A stretch of DNA of 64,000 bases. Origin: Sphingomonas soli NBRC 100801 (GTDB lineage: Bacteria; Pseudomonadota; Alphaproteobacteria; Sphingomonadales; Sphingomonadaceae). Below the pieces are notes generated by a model. The model saw nothing but the letters and a program-made list of their open reading frames with translations. It was not told the DNA's origin and searched no databases. Shown here piece after piece: positions 18,671 to 25,825 of the stretch. The first letter of the stretch is position 1. Every line of letters starts with the position of its first letter. Both the position numbers and the translations under genes were made by a program. The stretch lies in contig NZ_BCTZ01000013.1 in NCBI RefSeq assembly GCF_001591025.1, forward strand, positions 62,001-126,000. The letters run 5' to 3'.

Positions 18671-18722
18671 CCCTCTCCCCTCGGGAGAGGGAGGGAGGCG
18701 CGAAGCGCCGGAAGGGTGAGGG
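18671..18722 (+). repeat. left inverted repeat flanking the DUF559 gene
   Basis: Begins with a CCCTCTCCC/GGGAGAGGG hairpin, then gagggaggcgcgaagcgcc and ggaagggtgaggg. Positions 18683-18722 match the reverse complement of 19133-19172 at 38 of 40 bases. The repeat ends two bases before the gene's ATG and supplies its ribosome site (GGTGAGGG). Confidence 0.85.
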
Positions 18723-18724
18723 TG

Positions 18725-19123
18725 ATGCGCCTCTACCAGAACCAGCCTTCAGGGACGCTCCCGCGCGCACGGCAGCTTCGCCGCGACGCGCCCGAACCCG
18801 AGCGCCGGTTGCTGCGCGCGCTCCGCGAGGCCTTTCCGATCCTGAAATGGCGGCACCAGGCCCCGGTCGGCCCGTTTTACGTCGATATCCTGTGCTTTTC
18901 GCAAGCGCTGGCAGTCGAGGTGGACGGAGACACCCATGCCGAGGCTGCGGCGCGTGATGCGGCGCGTACGGCTGTGATTGAAAGTGAGGGCTTTCGCGTG
19001 ATCCGCTTCACCAACCATGAGGTGATGCAGAATCTGGATGGCGTCCTGACGCAAATCTCCCTCTCCTTCCAGGAGAGGGAAGGGGCCCGCCGCGTAAGCG
19101 GTGGGAAGGGTGAGGACAGCTAA
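18725..19123 (+). CDS. DUF559 (Vsr/endonuclease-like fold) protein
   Basis: A 132-residue DUF559 protein: RARQLRRDAPEPERRLLRALR, WRHQAPVGPFYVDILCFSQALAVEVDGDTH and VIRFTNHEVMQNLDGVL. The family has a PD-(D/E)xK-like fold related to very-short-patch endonucleases; the D in YVDILCF and E-V-D in VEVDGDTH are in the expected positions. Its last residues (EREGARRVSGGKGEDS) are encoded by another copy of the dispersed repeat (about 19057-19118). ATG 18725 is used; a GTG nine bases earlier is in frame. It sits between nrdA and nrdB, apparently an insertion. Confidence 0.85.
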   Translation: MRLYQNQPSGTLPRARQLRRDAPEPERRLLRALREAFPILKWRHQAPVGPFYVDILCFSQALAVEVDGDTHAEAAARDAARTAVIESEGFRVIRFTNHEVMQNLDGVLTQISLSFQEREGARRVSGGKGEDS

Positions 19124-19132
19124 TGCGTTCCG

Positions 19133-19183
19133 CCCTCACCTTTCCGGCGCTTCGCGCCTCCCTTCCTCTCCCACAGGGAGAGG
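19133..19183 (-). repeat. right inverted repeat flanking the DUF559 gene
   Basis: ccctcacctttccggcgc through the CTCTCCC-ACA-GGGAGAG hairpin. It is the inverted partner of 18671-18722 with only a few mismatches over about 50 bp. The pair encloses the complete DUF559 gene, giving the look of a small mobile cassette. Confidence 0.85.
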
Positions 19184-19194
19184 AAAACAATGGC

Positions 19195-19437
19195 TCAGGC
19201 TTCCTCCTCGAACGTCACCGCCACATCGGCGTTGGCGCTCAGGCGCACCTTGTCGCCCTCGACGCCGGCGATCAGGCCGGTGGAGATATAGTGGTGGTGC
19301 CCTTCGTGCGAGCCCTGCCCGCTATCGGCCTTGGTCAGCTTGATGCGGTTGCCCTCGATTCCGTCGACGGTGCCGACATGGACGCCGTCGGCGCCGATGA
19401 CTTCCATATGCTCGCGGATGTTGCTGGTATCGGCCAT
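19195..19437 (-). CDS. DUF2171 domain protein
   Basis: An 80-residue single-domain protein (REHMEVIGADGVHVGTVDGIEGNRIKLTKADSG, then GHHHYISTGLIAGVEGDKVRL), a PRC-barrel-like small beta fold typical of DUF2171; function unknown. It is on the opposite strand between nrdA and nrdB. ATG 19437 is chosen because AGGAGAG precedes it; the longer frame is not supported. Confidence 0.85.
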   Translation of the reverse strand: MADTSNIREHMEVIGADGVHVGTVDGIEGNRIKLTKADSGQGSHEGHHHYISTGLIAGVEGDKVRLSANADVAVTFEEEA

Positions 19438-19493
19438 GGTCTCTCTCCTGTGCTGGCGTCCGCCGCTCAACGCATGGTTTGGGGAATCGCTGC

Positions 19494-19823
19494 ATGACCC
19501 GCGCCCGCATTGCCCTCGCGCTCGCCGCGCTCACCCTGCTCGCCGCCTGCGCGACGCAGAACGCGGCGGTCGCGGTCCAGCCCGGCAGCCCCGGCTTCCT
19601 GCTCGGGCTGTGGCACGGCTTCATCTTCCCGGTTGCCTGGTTCCTCTCGCTGATCGTGCCCGACGTCGCGATCTACGCGGTGCCCAATAATGGCGGCTGG
19701 TATGATTTCGGCTATTTCCTCGGCATCTGCGTGTTCGGCGTGGGCGCCAATCGCGGCAAGAAGGTCGTGGTCCGCGAACGCATCGTGACGCGCGACGGCG
19801 GCCGCGTGATCGACCACGAATGA
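19494..19823 (+). CDS. putative lipoprotein with membrane segment
   Basis: A 109-residue protein with a lipoprotein signal (LALAALTLLAAC, lipobox LAAC), then a hydrophobic segment GFIFPVAWFLSLIVPDVAIY and a second one near YFLGICVFGVGA. The tail is charged (KKVVVRERIVTRDGGRVID). No family is recognised. ATG 19494 follows GGGGA. Its stop overlaps the next gene's start as ATGA. Confidence 0.65.
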   Translation: MTRARIALALAALTLLAACATQNAAVAVQPGSPGFLLGLWHGFIFPVAWFLSLIVPDVAIYAVPNNGGWYDFGYFLGICVFGVGANRGKKVVVRERIVTRDGGRVIDHE

Positions 19824-20038
19824 CCCGCAGCCTCGCCTTGATGGCCGGGGTGGCCGTGCTCGCCGGAACCACCGGCCTCACCACCCTCGTGCGCCCGTCG
19901 CTCGCCCGCCGCGCGCTCGGCATCGCCGACAGCGAGGCGGCGACCTATGCGCTCCGCATCGCCGGCATGATGCTCTTCGCGCTCGGTCTGTTCCTCGGCG
20001 GCTTTGCTGCTGCCTTCGCCCTTTTTTCAGTAATATAG
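19820..20038 (+). CDS. small two-helix membrane protein
   Basis: A 72-residue protein with hydrophobic segments at residues 4-24 (LALMAGVAVLAGTTGLTTLV) and 48-70 (MMLFALGLFLGGFAAAFALF). No family is recognised. It is translationally coupled to the lipoprotein gene upstream and ends 19 bases before nrdB. Confidence 0.6.
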   Translation: MTRSLALMAGVAVLAGTTGLTTLVRPSLARRALGIADSEAATYALRIAGMMLFALGLFLGGFAAAFALFSVI

Positions 20039-20057
20039 TTCGTCTCGGAGTAACCCC

Positions 20058-21116
20058 ATGTCCCTTCTCGAAGCCCGCAAGACCTACAAGCCCTTCGAAT
20101 ATCCCTGGGCCTATGAGTTCTGGAAGCGCCAGCAGCAGATCCACTGGATGCCGGAGGAAGTGCCGCTAGGCGAGGATTGCCGCGATTGGGCGCAGAAGCT
20201 CTCGGATCATGAGCGCAACCTGCTGACGCAGATCTTCCGCTTCTTCACCCAGGCCGACGTGGAAGTGCAGGATTGCTACCACGAAAAATACGGCCGCGTG
20301 TTCAAGCCGACCGAGATCAAGATGATGCTCGCCGCCTTCTCCAACATGGAGACGGTGCACATCGCCGCGTACAGCCATCTGCTCGACACGATCGGCATGC
20401 CCGAAAGCGAATATGGCATGTTCCTCGAATATAGCGAGATGAAGGACAAGCACGACTATCTCGGCACCTTCGGCGTCGACAGCGACGAGGATATCGCCAA
20501 GACGCTGGCCATGTTCGGCGGCTTCACCGAGGGGCTTCAGCTCTTCGCCAGCTTCGCGATGCTGATGAACTTCCCGCGCTTCAACAAGATGAAGGGCATG
20601 GGCCAGATCGTCAGCTGGTCGGTCCGCGACGAGAGCCTGCACTGCGAAGGCATCGTCAAGCTCTTCCACACCTTCGTGCGCGAGCGCGACTGCTACACCA
20701 AGTCGGTCAAGAACGACATCATGGACATGTGCCAGACGACGGTGCGGCTCGAAGACGCGTTCATCGATCTCGCCTTCGAACAGGGCCCGGTGAACGGCAT
20801 GACGCCGAAGGAAATCAAAAAATATATCCGCTACATCGCCGATTGGCGGCTGGGCCAGCTCGGCCTCAAGCCGATCTACATGATCGACGAACACCCCCTC
20901 CCCTGGCTCGCCCCGCTCCTCAACGGCGTCGAGCACGCCAACTTCTTCGAACAGCGCGCGACCGAATATTCAAAGGGCGCGACGCGCGGCAATTGGAACG
21001 AAGTATGGGATTCGTTCGACAAGCGGCAGAAGGCCAAGGCCGGCCCGGTGGCGAACGAAGACGGCGCTGGGGACGGCGCGGATATGTTCGCGAAAGCGGG
21101 AATTGCGGCGGAGTGA
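20058..21116 (+). CDS. nrdB: class Ia ribonucleotide reductase beta subunit
   Basis: Radical-generating subunit (352 residues). Di-iron ligands are visible in METVHIAAYSHLLDTIG (Glu and His, with the radical Tyr in AAYSHL), in GFTEGLQLFASF (Glu), and in SVRDESLHCEG (Glu and His). The C-terminal tail that docks in NrdA follows a Gly/Asp-rich linker. It is separated from nrdA by about 1.4 kb holding the DUF559 cassette and three small genes, unlike the usual adjacent pair. Confidence 0.95.
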   Translation: MSLLEARKTYKPFEYPWAYEFWKRQQQIHWMPEEVPLGEDCRDWAQKLSDHERNLLTQIFRFFTQADVEVQDCYHEKYGRVFKPTEIKMMLAAFSNMETVHIAAYSHLLDTIGMPESEYGMFLEYSEMKDKHDYLGTFGVDSDEDIAKTLAMFGGFTEGLQLFASFAMLMNFPRFNKMKGMGQIVSWSVRDESLHCEGIVKLFHTFVRERDCYTKSVKNDIMDMCQTTVRLEDAFIDLAFEQGPVNGMTPKEIKKYIRYIADWRLGQLGLKPIYMIDEHPLPWLAPLLNGVEHANFFEQRATEYSKGATRGNWNEVWDSFDKRQKAKAGPVANEDGAGDGADMFAKAGIAAE

Positions 21117-21227
21117 GGCAGTTTACTCCGTAATGGAGATAACTACCTCGATTTTGGACCTTCTCCGGTTGACCGCAAGGGATCGGAACAGATACGGAAC
21201 GGCGTGATCAATGCCGGAGTGGGAATA

Positions 21228-22181
21228 ATGCGGTCGATCGAATTTTGCGCCGGCGCAGGTGGCCAAGCAATTGGCTTGGAACAAGCGGGCTTCAATCACG
21301 AAGCACTGGTGGAAATCGAACGCGACTTCGCAAAAAGCCTGACGCTGAACCGTCCTAACTGGAACGTTTCCGCGCAAGATATGAATACGTTCGATGGCCG
21401 CCCGTACAAGGGCGTCGAGCTTCTAGCAGCCGGCTTGCCATGTCCTCCATTTTCGGTGGCAGGTAAGCAGTTGGGCGACAAGGACGAACGCAATCTATTC
21501 CCGGCAGCGTTGCGCTTAATCGATGAAATCCAGCCGAAGGCGGTAATGATTGAGAACGTGCGCGGCTTCCTGTCCGCTGTGTTCGAGGATTACCGAAATC
21601 ATCTTAAAAGTGAGCTTCACAAACTTGGATACCACACCGAGTGGAGACTGTTGAACGCATCCGATTTTGGCGTACCGCAGCTTCGCCCCCGTGTGGTCAT
21701 TGTCGCCCTCAAGAAAGAACTGACCGACCTATTCGATTGGCCGACTGTCCAGCCGCATAATCCCCCGACAGTCGGCGAAACTCTCAAGGATCTAATGGCG
21801 GCAAATGGCTGGCGAGGTGCGGAAACGTGGGCGCGCCGCGCTAATGAGATTGCGCCAACAATCGTAGGCGGATCGAAGAAACATGGCGGCCCAGACCTCG
21901 GGCCGACCCGTGCACGGCGGGCATGGGCATCGCTAGGTGTCGAAGGCAAAAGCCTGGCCGAAGAAGCACCGCTACCAGATTTCGTCGGCATGCCTCGCCT
22001 GACCGTCCGGATGGTGGCGCGCATCCAAGGTTTCCCGGATCACTGGCAATTTTATGGCCGCAAAACCACTGCGTACCGGCAAGTGGGCAATGCGTTCCCT
22101 CCCCCTGTTGCCAAAGCGGTCGCAAATTCGCTTCGCATCGCGTTGTCTGTGGGACGACACTTTGCAATAAGGGCAGCTTGA
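21228..22181 (+). CDS. DNA (cytosine-5-)-methyltransferase of a restriction-modification system
   Basis: A 317-residue C5 methyltransferase. Motif I is EFCAGAGGQAIGLEQAGF, motif IV GLPCPPFSVAG with the catalytic Cys, motif VI IENVRGF, motif VIII QLRPRVVIV and motif X RQVGNAFPPPVAKAV. It protects the host site against the adjacent nuclease. GGAG lies ten bases before ATG 21228; a GTG at 21204 would add eight residues. Its stop overlaps the TTG start of the nuclease gene. Base composition is visibly less GC-rich than neighbouring genes, in line with acquisition. Confidence 0.92.
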   Translation: MRSIEFCAGAGGQAIGLEQAGFNHEALVEIERDFAKSLTLNRPNWNVSAQDMNTFDGRPYKGVELLAAGLPCPPFSVAGKQLGDKDERNLFPAALRLIDEIQPKAVMIENVRGFLSAVFEDYRNHLKSELHKLGYHTEWRLLNASDFGVPQLRPRVVIVALKKELTDLFDWPTVQPHNPPTVGETLKDLMAANGWRGAETWARRANEIAPTIVGGSKKHGGPDLGPTRARRAWASLGVEGKSLAEEAPLPDFVGMPRLTVRMVARIQGFPDHWQFYGRKTTAYRQVGNAFPPPVAKAVANSLRIALSVGRHFAIRAA

Positions 22182-23065
22182 GCCCTTTACTTCCCTCACG
22201 CCAGCCACTCCCTGCGACGCACGTCGATTACGAGGACTTGTCGTCGCTAGAGGCCAATTTGCTCTCTGCCGTCGGCGGCCTGCAGCTTTTTGAAGAAAAG
22301 CTACGGGGATTCTTCCGCTCCTCTATCGATGAAGTGATCGATACGGCAAGAACCGGCCGGTTCTTTTTCAGTGAGTTGGAAAAGACCGAGAAAACTTATC
22401 TCGGCACCAAATTCGAGATAATCCTCCGGGATTGGCTTCAGGTCCCAAAAGGGGTGTTTCTCGATCTGATGGTCGGCGGTCAGGAGGTCGATGTGAAGTC
22501 GACCACATCTGGCTTCGGCTGGATGATACCTCCCGAGGCGTTTGAACAGCTGTGCATATTGCTAAAAGTCGACGAAGCGAAGGCAAAATGCGCGGTCGGC
22601 TTGGTACGAGCACGATCCAATTACCTAAGGGCGGGTGAGAATCGCGACCTGAAAACGTCTTTTAGCGCATCGGGCCGCTCGAATATCTGGTGGGTCGCGG
22701 TTGATTTCGATTATACAAGAAATTTCTGGCAGATCGTAAGCCCCGAAGACCGGCTGGAAATCATGGGCCCGGGCGGCGGATCACAGAGGGTCGCGCTCCT
22801 TTTCGAGAAATATCAAAATATCGCGATTTCTCGAGTTCAGATCATCGCAGTTGCTGCCCAAGATGATCCGATGCGGCGAGTGCGCCGGAATGGAGGCGCA
22901 CGCGACATCCTGGCGCCTAAGGGGATCGCAATCCTCTATTCCGAAACCGACCGTGACATCATGCGCAGTCTCGGTCTTACATTTGGCACCCGCGAGTTCA
23001 TATCATACGCACCGCAGAACGACGCGGAAGCGATCTTGCTGAGGAACGCTGGGCACATAGATTAA
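22178..23065 (+). CDS. NaeI-family type II restriction endonuclease
   Basis: A 295-residue protein read from TTG at 22178, which overlaps the methyltransferase stop (TTGA) and follows AAGGG. The segment SELEKTEKTYLGTKFE, FLDLMVGGQEVDVKSTTSGF, GWMIPPE matches the NaeI core. Candidate catalytic residues E80, D96, D105 and K107 have the same spacing as those I recall for NaeI (E70, D86, D95, K97). The likely target is GCCGGC, by family only. The C-terminal part (FWQIVSPEDRLEIMGPGGGSQR onward) would be the effector-binding region. Confidence 0.82.
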   Translation: MSPLLPSRQPLPATHVDYEDLSSLEANLLSAVGGLQLFEEKLRGFFRSSIDEVIDTARTGRFFFSELEKTEKTYLGTKFEIILRDWLQVPKGVFLDLMVGGQEVDVKSTTSGFGWMIPPEAFEQLCILLKVDEAKAKCAVGLVRARSNYLRAGENRDLKTSFSASGRSNIWWVAVDFDYTRNFWQIVSPEDRLEIMGPGGGSQRVALLFEKYQNIAISRVQIIAVAAQDDPMRRVRRNGGARDILAPKGIAILYSETDRDIMRSLGLTFGTREFISYAPQNDAEAILLRNAGHID

Positions 23066-23378
23066 GGCTACCGATAAACTAAGCCCGGAATGGCGCACAT
23101 ATGGGCGCGGTCAAATGCGAGGAAATGAACCCCGAACTAGCTGGGCGGCACACAGCCTCCACCTTGGGACACCGCAATAGCCGACCCGCCGCCCCCAAAC
23201 AAACCACTTGCAATGTAGGATTTCGCCTGCTTGGCTAAGGACCGGCGACCCGCCACAGCTCTTTGAAATCGCTGGAAATAACCGGTCTCTAGAACCGCGA
23301 CCCGCCCCGATATTCGCGCAGTTTTTCTCCCGCGCGAAATGGCGCGTTGGTGTCACCTTAGTGTCACCTTTCGCCGCA
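23066..23378. other. intergenic region after the restriction endonuclease
   Basis: No gene is seen. It contains a ten-base direct repeat (gtgtcacctt twice, near 23350-23371) and a CGCGCGAAAT-type GC stretch. It may mark the right edge of the restriction-modification insertion, but no attachment site or terminal repeat is evident. Confidence 0.4.
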
Positions 23379-24335
23379 TCAGGCCCGCAGCCTGAAGCCC
23401 TCGGGCGCGCGTGCTTGCTCGCCGCCATGATCGCAATCGCCTTCGCCCAGGCAGATCAGCCGATCATAGCCGCTGCCCGGGCAGATGGCGTGTGCGCTCA
23501 AGGGTGCGGGGAGCAGGCCGCGCAGGCGGAAGCCGCGCGGGCGCAGCAGATTGGCGAGCCGGCGGGGCTGTCGCGCGCCGGCCCAGGTCGCCAGCGCCTT
23601 GCCCGCCGCGTCGCCGCCCACGCGCTCGCCCACCGGCTGGTAATCGGCATAGGTCAGCTTGGGATAGAGTGTCCGCGCCAACGTCTGCACGAAGCCCGGC
23701 ATCTGCGGCCCCGGCGGCAGATGCGGCACGGGATCGCCCGAGAGTTCGTAGCGGATGCAGGCGATCCGGCTCGCGGCATAGCTGCGCGCAAAGGCCGAAT
23801 TGCCCGCGCGTGCGGCGGCGATCGTCGCCACGCTGATCGGCATCCCGTCCCAGCAGCTTTGCCGCGACGCGCGCATCGCGAAAAGGTTGGCGAGCGCCCC
23901 GCCCTTGCTGTGGCCGGTGACGAACAGGTGCCGCGCAGATCGCCGGTCGAGCAGGCTCTGGTCGAGCATCGCCTGCACCGCGGTCTTCAGGCCGGGTCTG
24001 CCGTCCAGATCGCCCCACAGCCGCCGCATCGAATCCGAAAAGCCCAGATGCACGCCGCCGCCATACAGCGGATCATCGACGCAGAGCGACAGCGATCCGT
24101 TCAGCCAGTCGAGCACCGTCTGCCACTCGTCATGGCCGCTGAAAAAGGGCGGCAGCGATCCGCGAAAAGCGATCACCACGCCTTCGTTGACGCGGCCGAC
24201 CATCGCCTGGTCGATCCCGCGCGCGATCACCACCGGTGCCTCGATCCAGCCGACGCGGCGGTGCTGGACTTCCATCCGGGGCTGATAGGCCTGCGATGCC
24301 GCGTAGAGCATCCGTCGTTTCATGCACTGTTTCAT
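23379..24335 (-). CDS. class 3 lipase-fold hydrolase
   Basis: A 318-residue alpha/beta hydrolase of the lipase-3 type. The nucleophile elbow is FVTGHSKGGALA, and VVIAFRGS with GGGVHLGFSDSM match the oxyanion and lid region. The Asp is probably in YELSGDPVPHLP. No signal peptide is seen, so it is probably cytoplasmic. ATG 24335 is preferred because AGAGG precedes it; an ATG four codons on is possible. The substrate is unknown. Confidence 0.82.
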   Translation of the reverse strand: MKQCMKRRMLYAASQAYQPRMEVQHRRVGWIEAPVVIARGIDQAMVGRVNEGVVIAFRGSLPPFFSGHDEWQTVLDWLNGSLSLCVDDPLYGGGVHLGFSDSMRRLWGDLDGRPGLKTAVQAMLDQSLLDRRSARHLFVTGHSKGGALANLFAMRASRQSCWDGMPISVATIAAARAGNSAFARSYAASRIACIRYELSGDPVPHLPPGPQMPGFVQTLARTLYPKLTYADYQPVGERVGGDAAGKALATWAGARQPRRLANLLRPRGFRLRGLLPAPLSAHAICPGSGYDRLICLGEGDCDHGGEQARAPEGFRLRA

Positions 24336-24464
24336 GCCGCACCTCTGCCGCCATGGCCGGTCTTCGCGCAATTACGCGCAATTCCGCTTACGGATTCAAC
24401 CGGAAGCACCTCGCTCTGCCGCGCGGCAGGCGAACGGAAGCTGAATGGAAATGCGTGCGCGCGA

Positions 24465-24935
24465 TCAGGCTGTGGCGCACCAGGGCTGGCGCCGCCCGGT
24501 CCAGCGCCGGGCAAGCCCCTCCGCTACGAGCTGCTCGCCGAGCGATTTGCCGCCCCGCGTCACGATGCGCAGCGCCCTGCCATAGCGATCGGTGGCGCGC
24601 TCGGGCGTGACCAGCGTCACCGGCCCGGCACTGAGCAAAGCCTGCAACCGCCGCGTCGCCGCTTCGCCCAGCCGTGCCTCTTCGGGGCAGCGCGCCGGGT
24701 GCGTCTCGGGCGCGTCGATATCGGCCACGCGGATCTTCTGGCCATCCATCCAGAAGGTATCGCCATCGACCACACAGTCCCTGCCGCCGCCCGTGTGGCA
24801 GAAGCGGAATTCGCGCGCGGGGGCTTCGTCTGCGGCGGCGGCCACCGGTCGAGCGGAGGGGCCGGAGGGCGCGGCCAGCATCCATCCGCCAGCCGCGGCG
24901 GTGCCGATCAGCAGGGCTTCGAGCAGATATCGCAT
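24465..24935 (-). CDS. thermonuclease (SNase-like) domain protein
   Basis: A 156-residue staphylococcal-nuclease-fold protein with an N-terminal signal or anchor (LLEALLIGTAAAGGWMLAA). The core CVVDGDTFWMDGQKIRVADIDAPET holds the catalytic Asp and Arg region, with EARLGEAATRRLQALL and DRYGRALRIV following, as in the family. It is probably a periplasmic nuclease degrading DNA or RNA. Confidence 0.87.
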   Translation of the reverse strand: MRYLLEALLIGTAAAGGWMLAAPSGPSARPVAAAADEAPAREFRFCHTGGGRDCVVDGDTFWMDGQKIRVADIDAPETHPARCPEEARLGEAATRRLQALLSAGPVTLVTPERATDRYGRALRIVTRGGKSLGEQLVAEGLARRWTGRRQPWCATA

Positions 24936-25032
24936 GCAGGCGATTCTGCGGGCACGCGGCTAACAAAGCGTGTGCAAGCGCCTCCGCCGTGGAGCTTTCA
25001 TGCGGGAATCGCGCCGGTTTCGGAGGGAAACT

Positions 25033-25500
25033 CTATTTCGGCTTGCGATAGGTGTCATGGCACCCGGCGCACGTGCCGTTCACGACGCCCAGTTGCGCAG
25101 CGAAGCCGGCCTTGTCGCCTGCCCTGGCGAGGTCGGCCAGCTTGGCGGTCGCTTCGGCATAGGCCGCCGCGCGTGCTTCGAATCCGGCGCGGTCGGTCCA
25201 GATCACCGGCAATGCCTCCGATGCGTCGGACGTGCTGCCGGCGGGGAACATGCCCGGCAGCGCCGCCGCCCAGCGGGCCAGTCCGCGCGTGGGGAAGGCC
25301 AGGGTCTTCACATCGTCGCCGCGATCGACCGCCGCCTTCAGCCCGCCGAATATCCCGGCGGACATCAGGAACGCCGCCTTGCGCCCGGCAATCACTTCGT
25401 CCTTGGCGTCGGGTGCCACGGCATTGTCGCCTCGCGCCGATGCCATTGCCGATCCGAACAGCAACGCTGCGCCTGCCAGAGCCAAAGTCGAATGCCGCAT
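25033..25500 (-). CDS. cytochrome c' (class II c-type cytochrome)
   Basis: A 155-residue periplasmic haem protein: signal peptide MRHSTLALAGAALLFGSAMASA, a four-helix-bundle body (KAAFLMSAGIFGGLKAAVDRGD, ALPVIWTDRAGFEARA) and the C-terminal haem site GTCAGCHDTYRKPK. Placement of CxxCH near the C-terminus is characteristic of class II. It binds NO or functions in electron transfer. GGGGAGAAACGATC precedes the ATG. Confidence 0.9.
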   Translation of the reverse strand: MRHSTLALAGAALLFGSAMASARGDNAVAPDAKDEVIAGRKAAFLMSAGIFGGLKAAVDRGDDVKTLAFPTRGLARWAAALPGMFPAGSTSDASEALPVIWTDRAGFEARAAAYAEATAKLADLARAGDKAGFAAQLGVVNGTCAGCHDTYRKPK

Positions 25501-25614
25501 GATCGTTTCTCCCCGAATTTGCTGCCACGCTACCGCGCACACGGCATCGCCGCAATCGCGATCAACTGCCTCCATTTCGGAGATGCTTGCCGCCAAAACG
25601 GAGGGAAGCGGGCT

Positions 25615-25818
25615 ATGCTGCGGGGCATGGCGAGCGAAGATGCCCCCGTCCGGATCGAGTTCGCATGCGAGCGTTGCGGGGGCACCGCCGTGACGCGCGA
25701 CGCCTGGGCCGAATGGCATGTGCCGTTCCAGGTCTGGACGCTCAGCGAAGTGTTCGACTTCGCTTTTTGTCACCAATGCCACCGCGATACGCGGCTGGTC
25801 GTTCGCCGAACCAATTAG
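25615..25818 (+). CDS. small CxxC zinc-ribbon-like protein
   Basis: A 67-residue protein with two cysteine knuckles, CERCGG near residue 18 and CHQCHRD near residue 52, suggesting one bound zinc. The middle is WAEWHVPFQVWTLSEVFDF. No named family is recognised. ATG 25615 is supported by GGAGGG nine bases upstream; another ATG lies 12 bases downstream. It ends seven bases before the convergent peptidase gene. Confidence 0.6.
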   Translation: MLRGMASEDAPVRIEFACERCGGTAVTRDAWAEWHVPFQVWTLSEVFDFAFCHQCHRDTRLVVRRTN

Positions 25819-25825
25819 AGCCGCA

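Noticed and set aside
23066..23378. A small RNA or tmRNA piece after the restriction endonuclease
   Set aside because: No tRNA-like acceptor arm or tag frame could be drawn; the repeats present are too short to support an RNA call.
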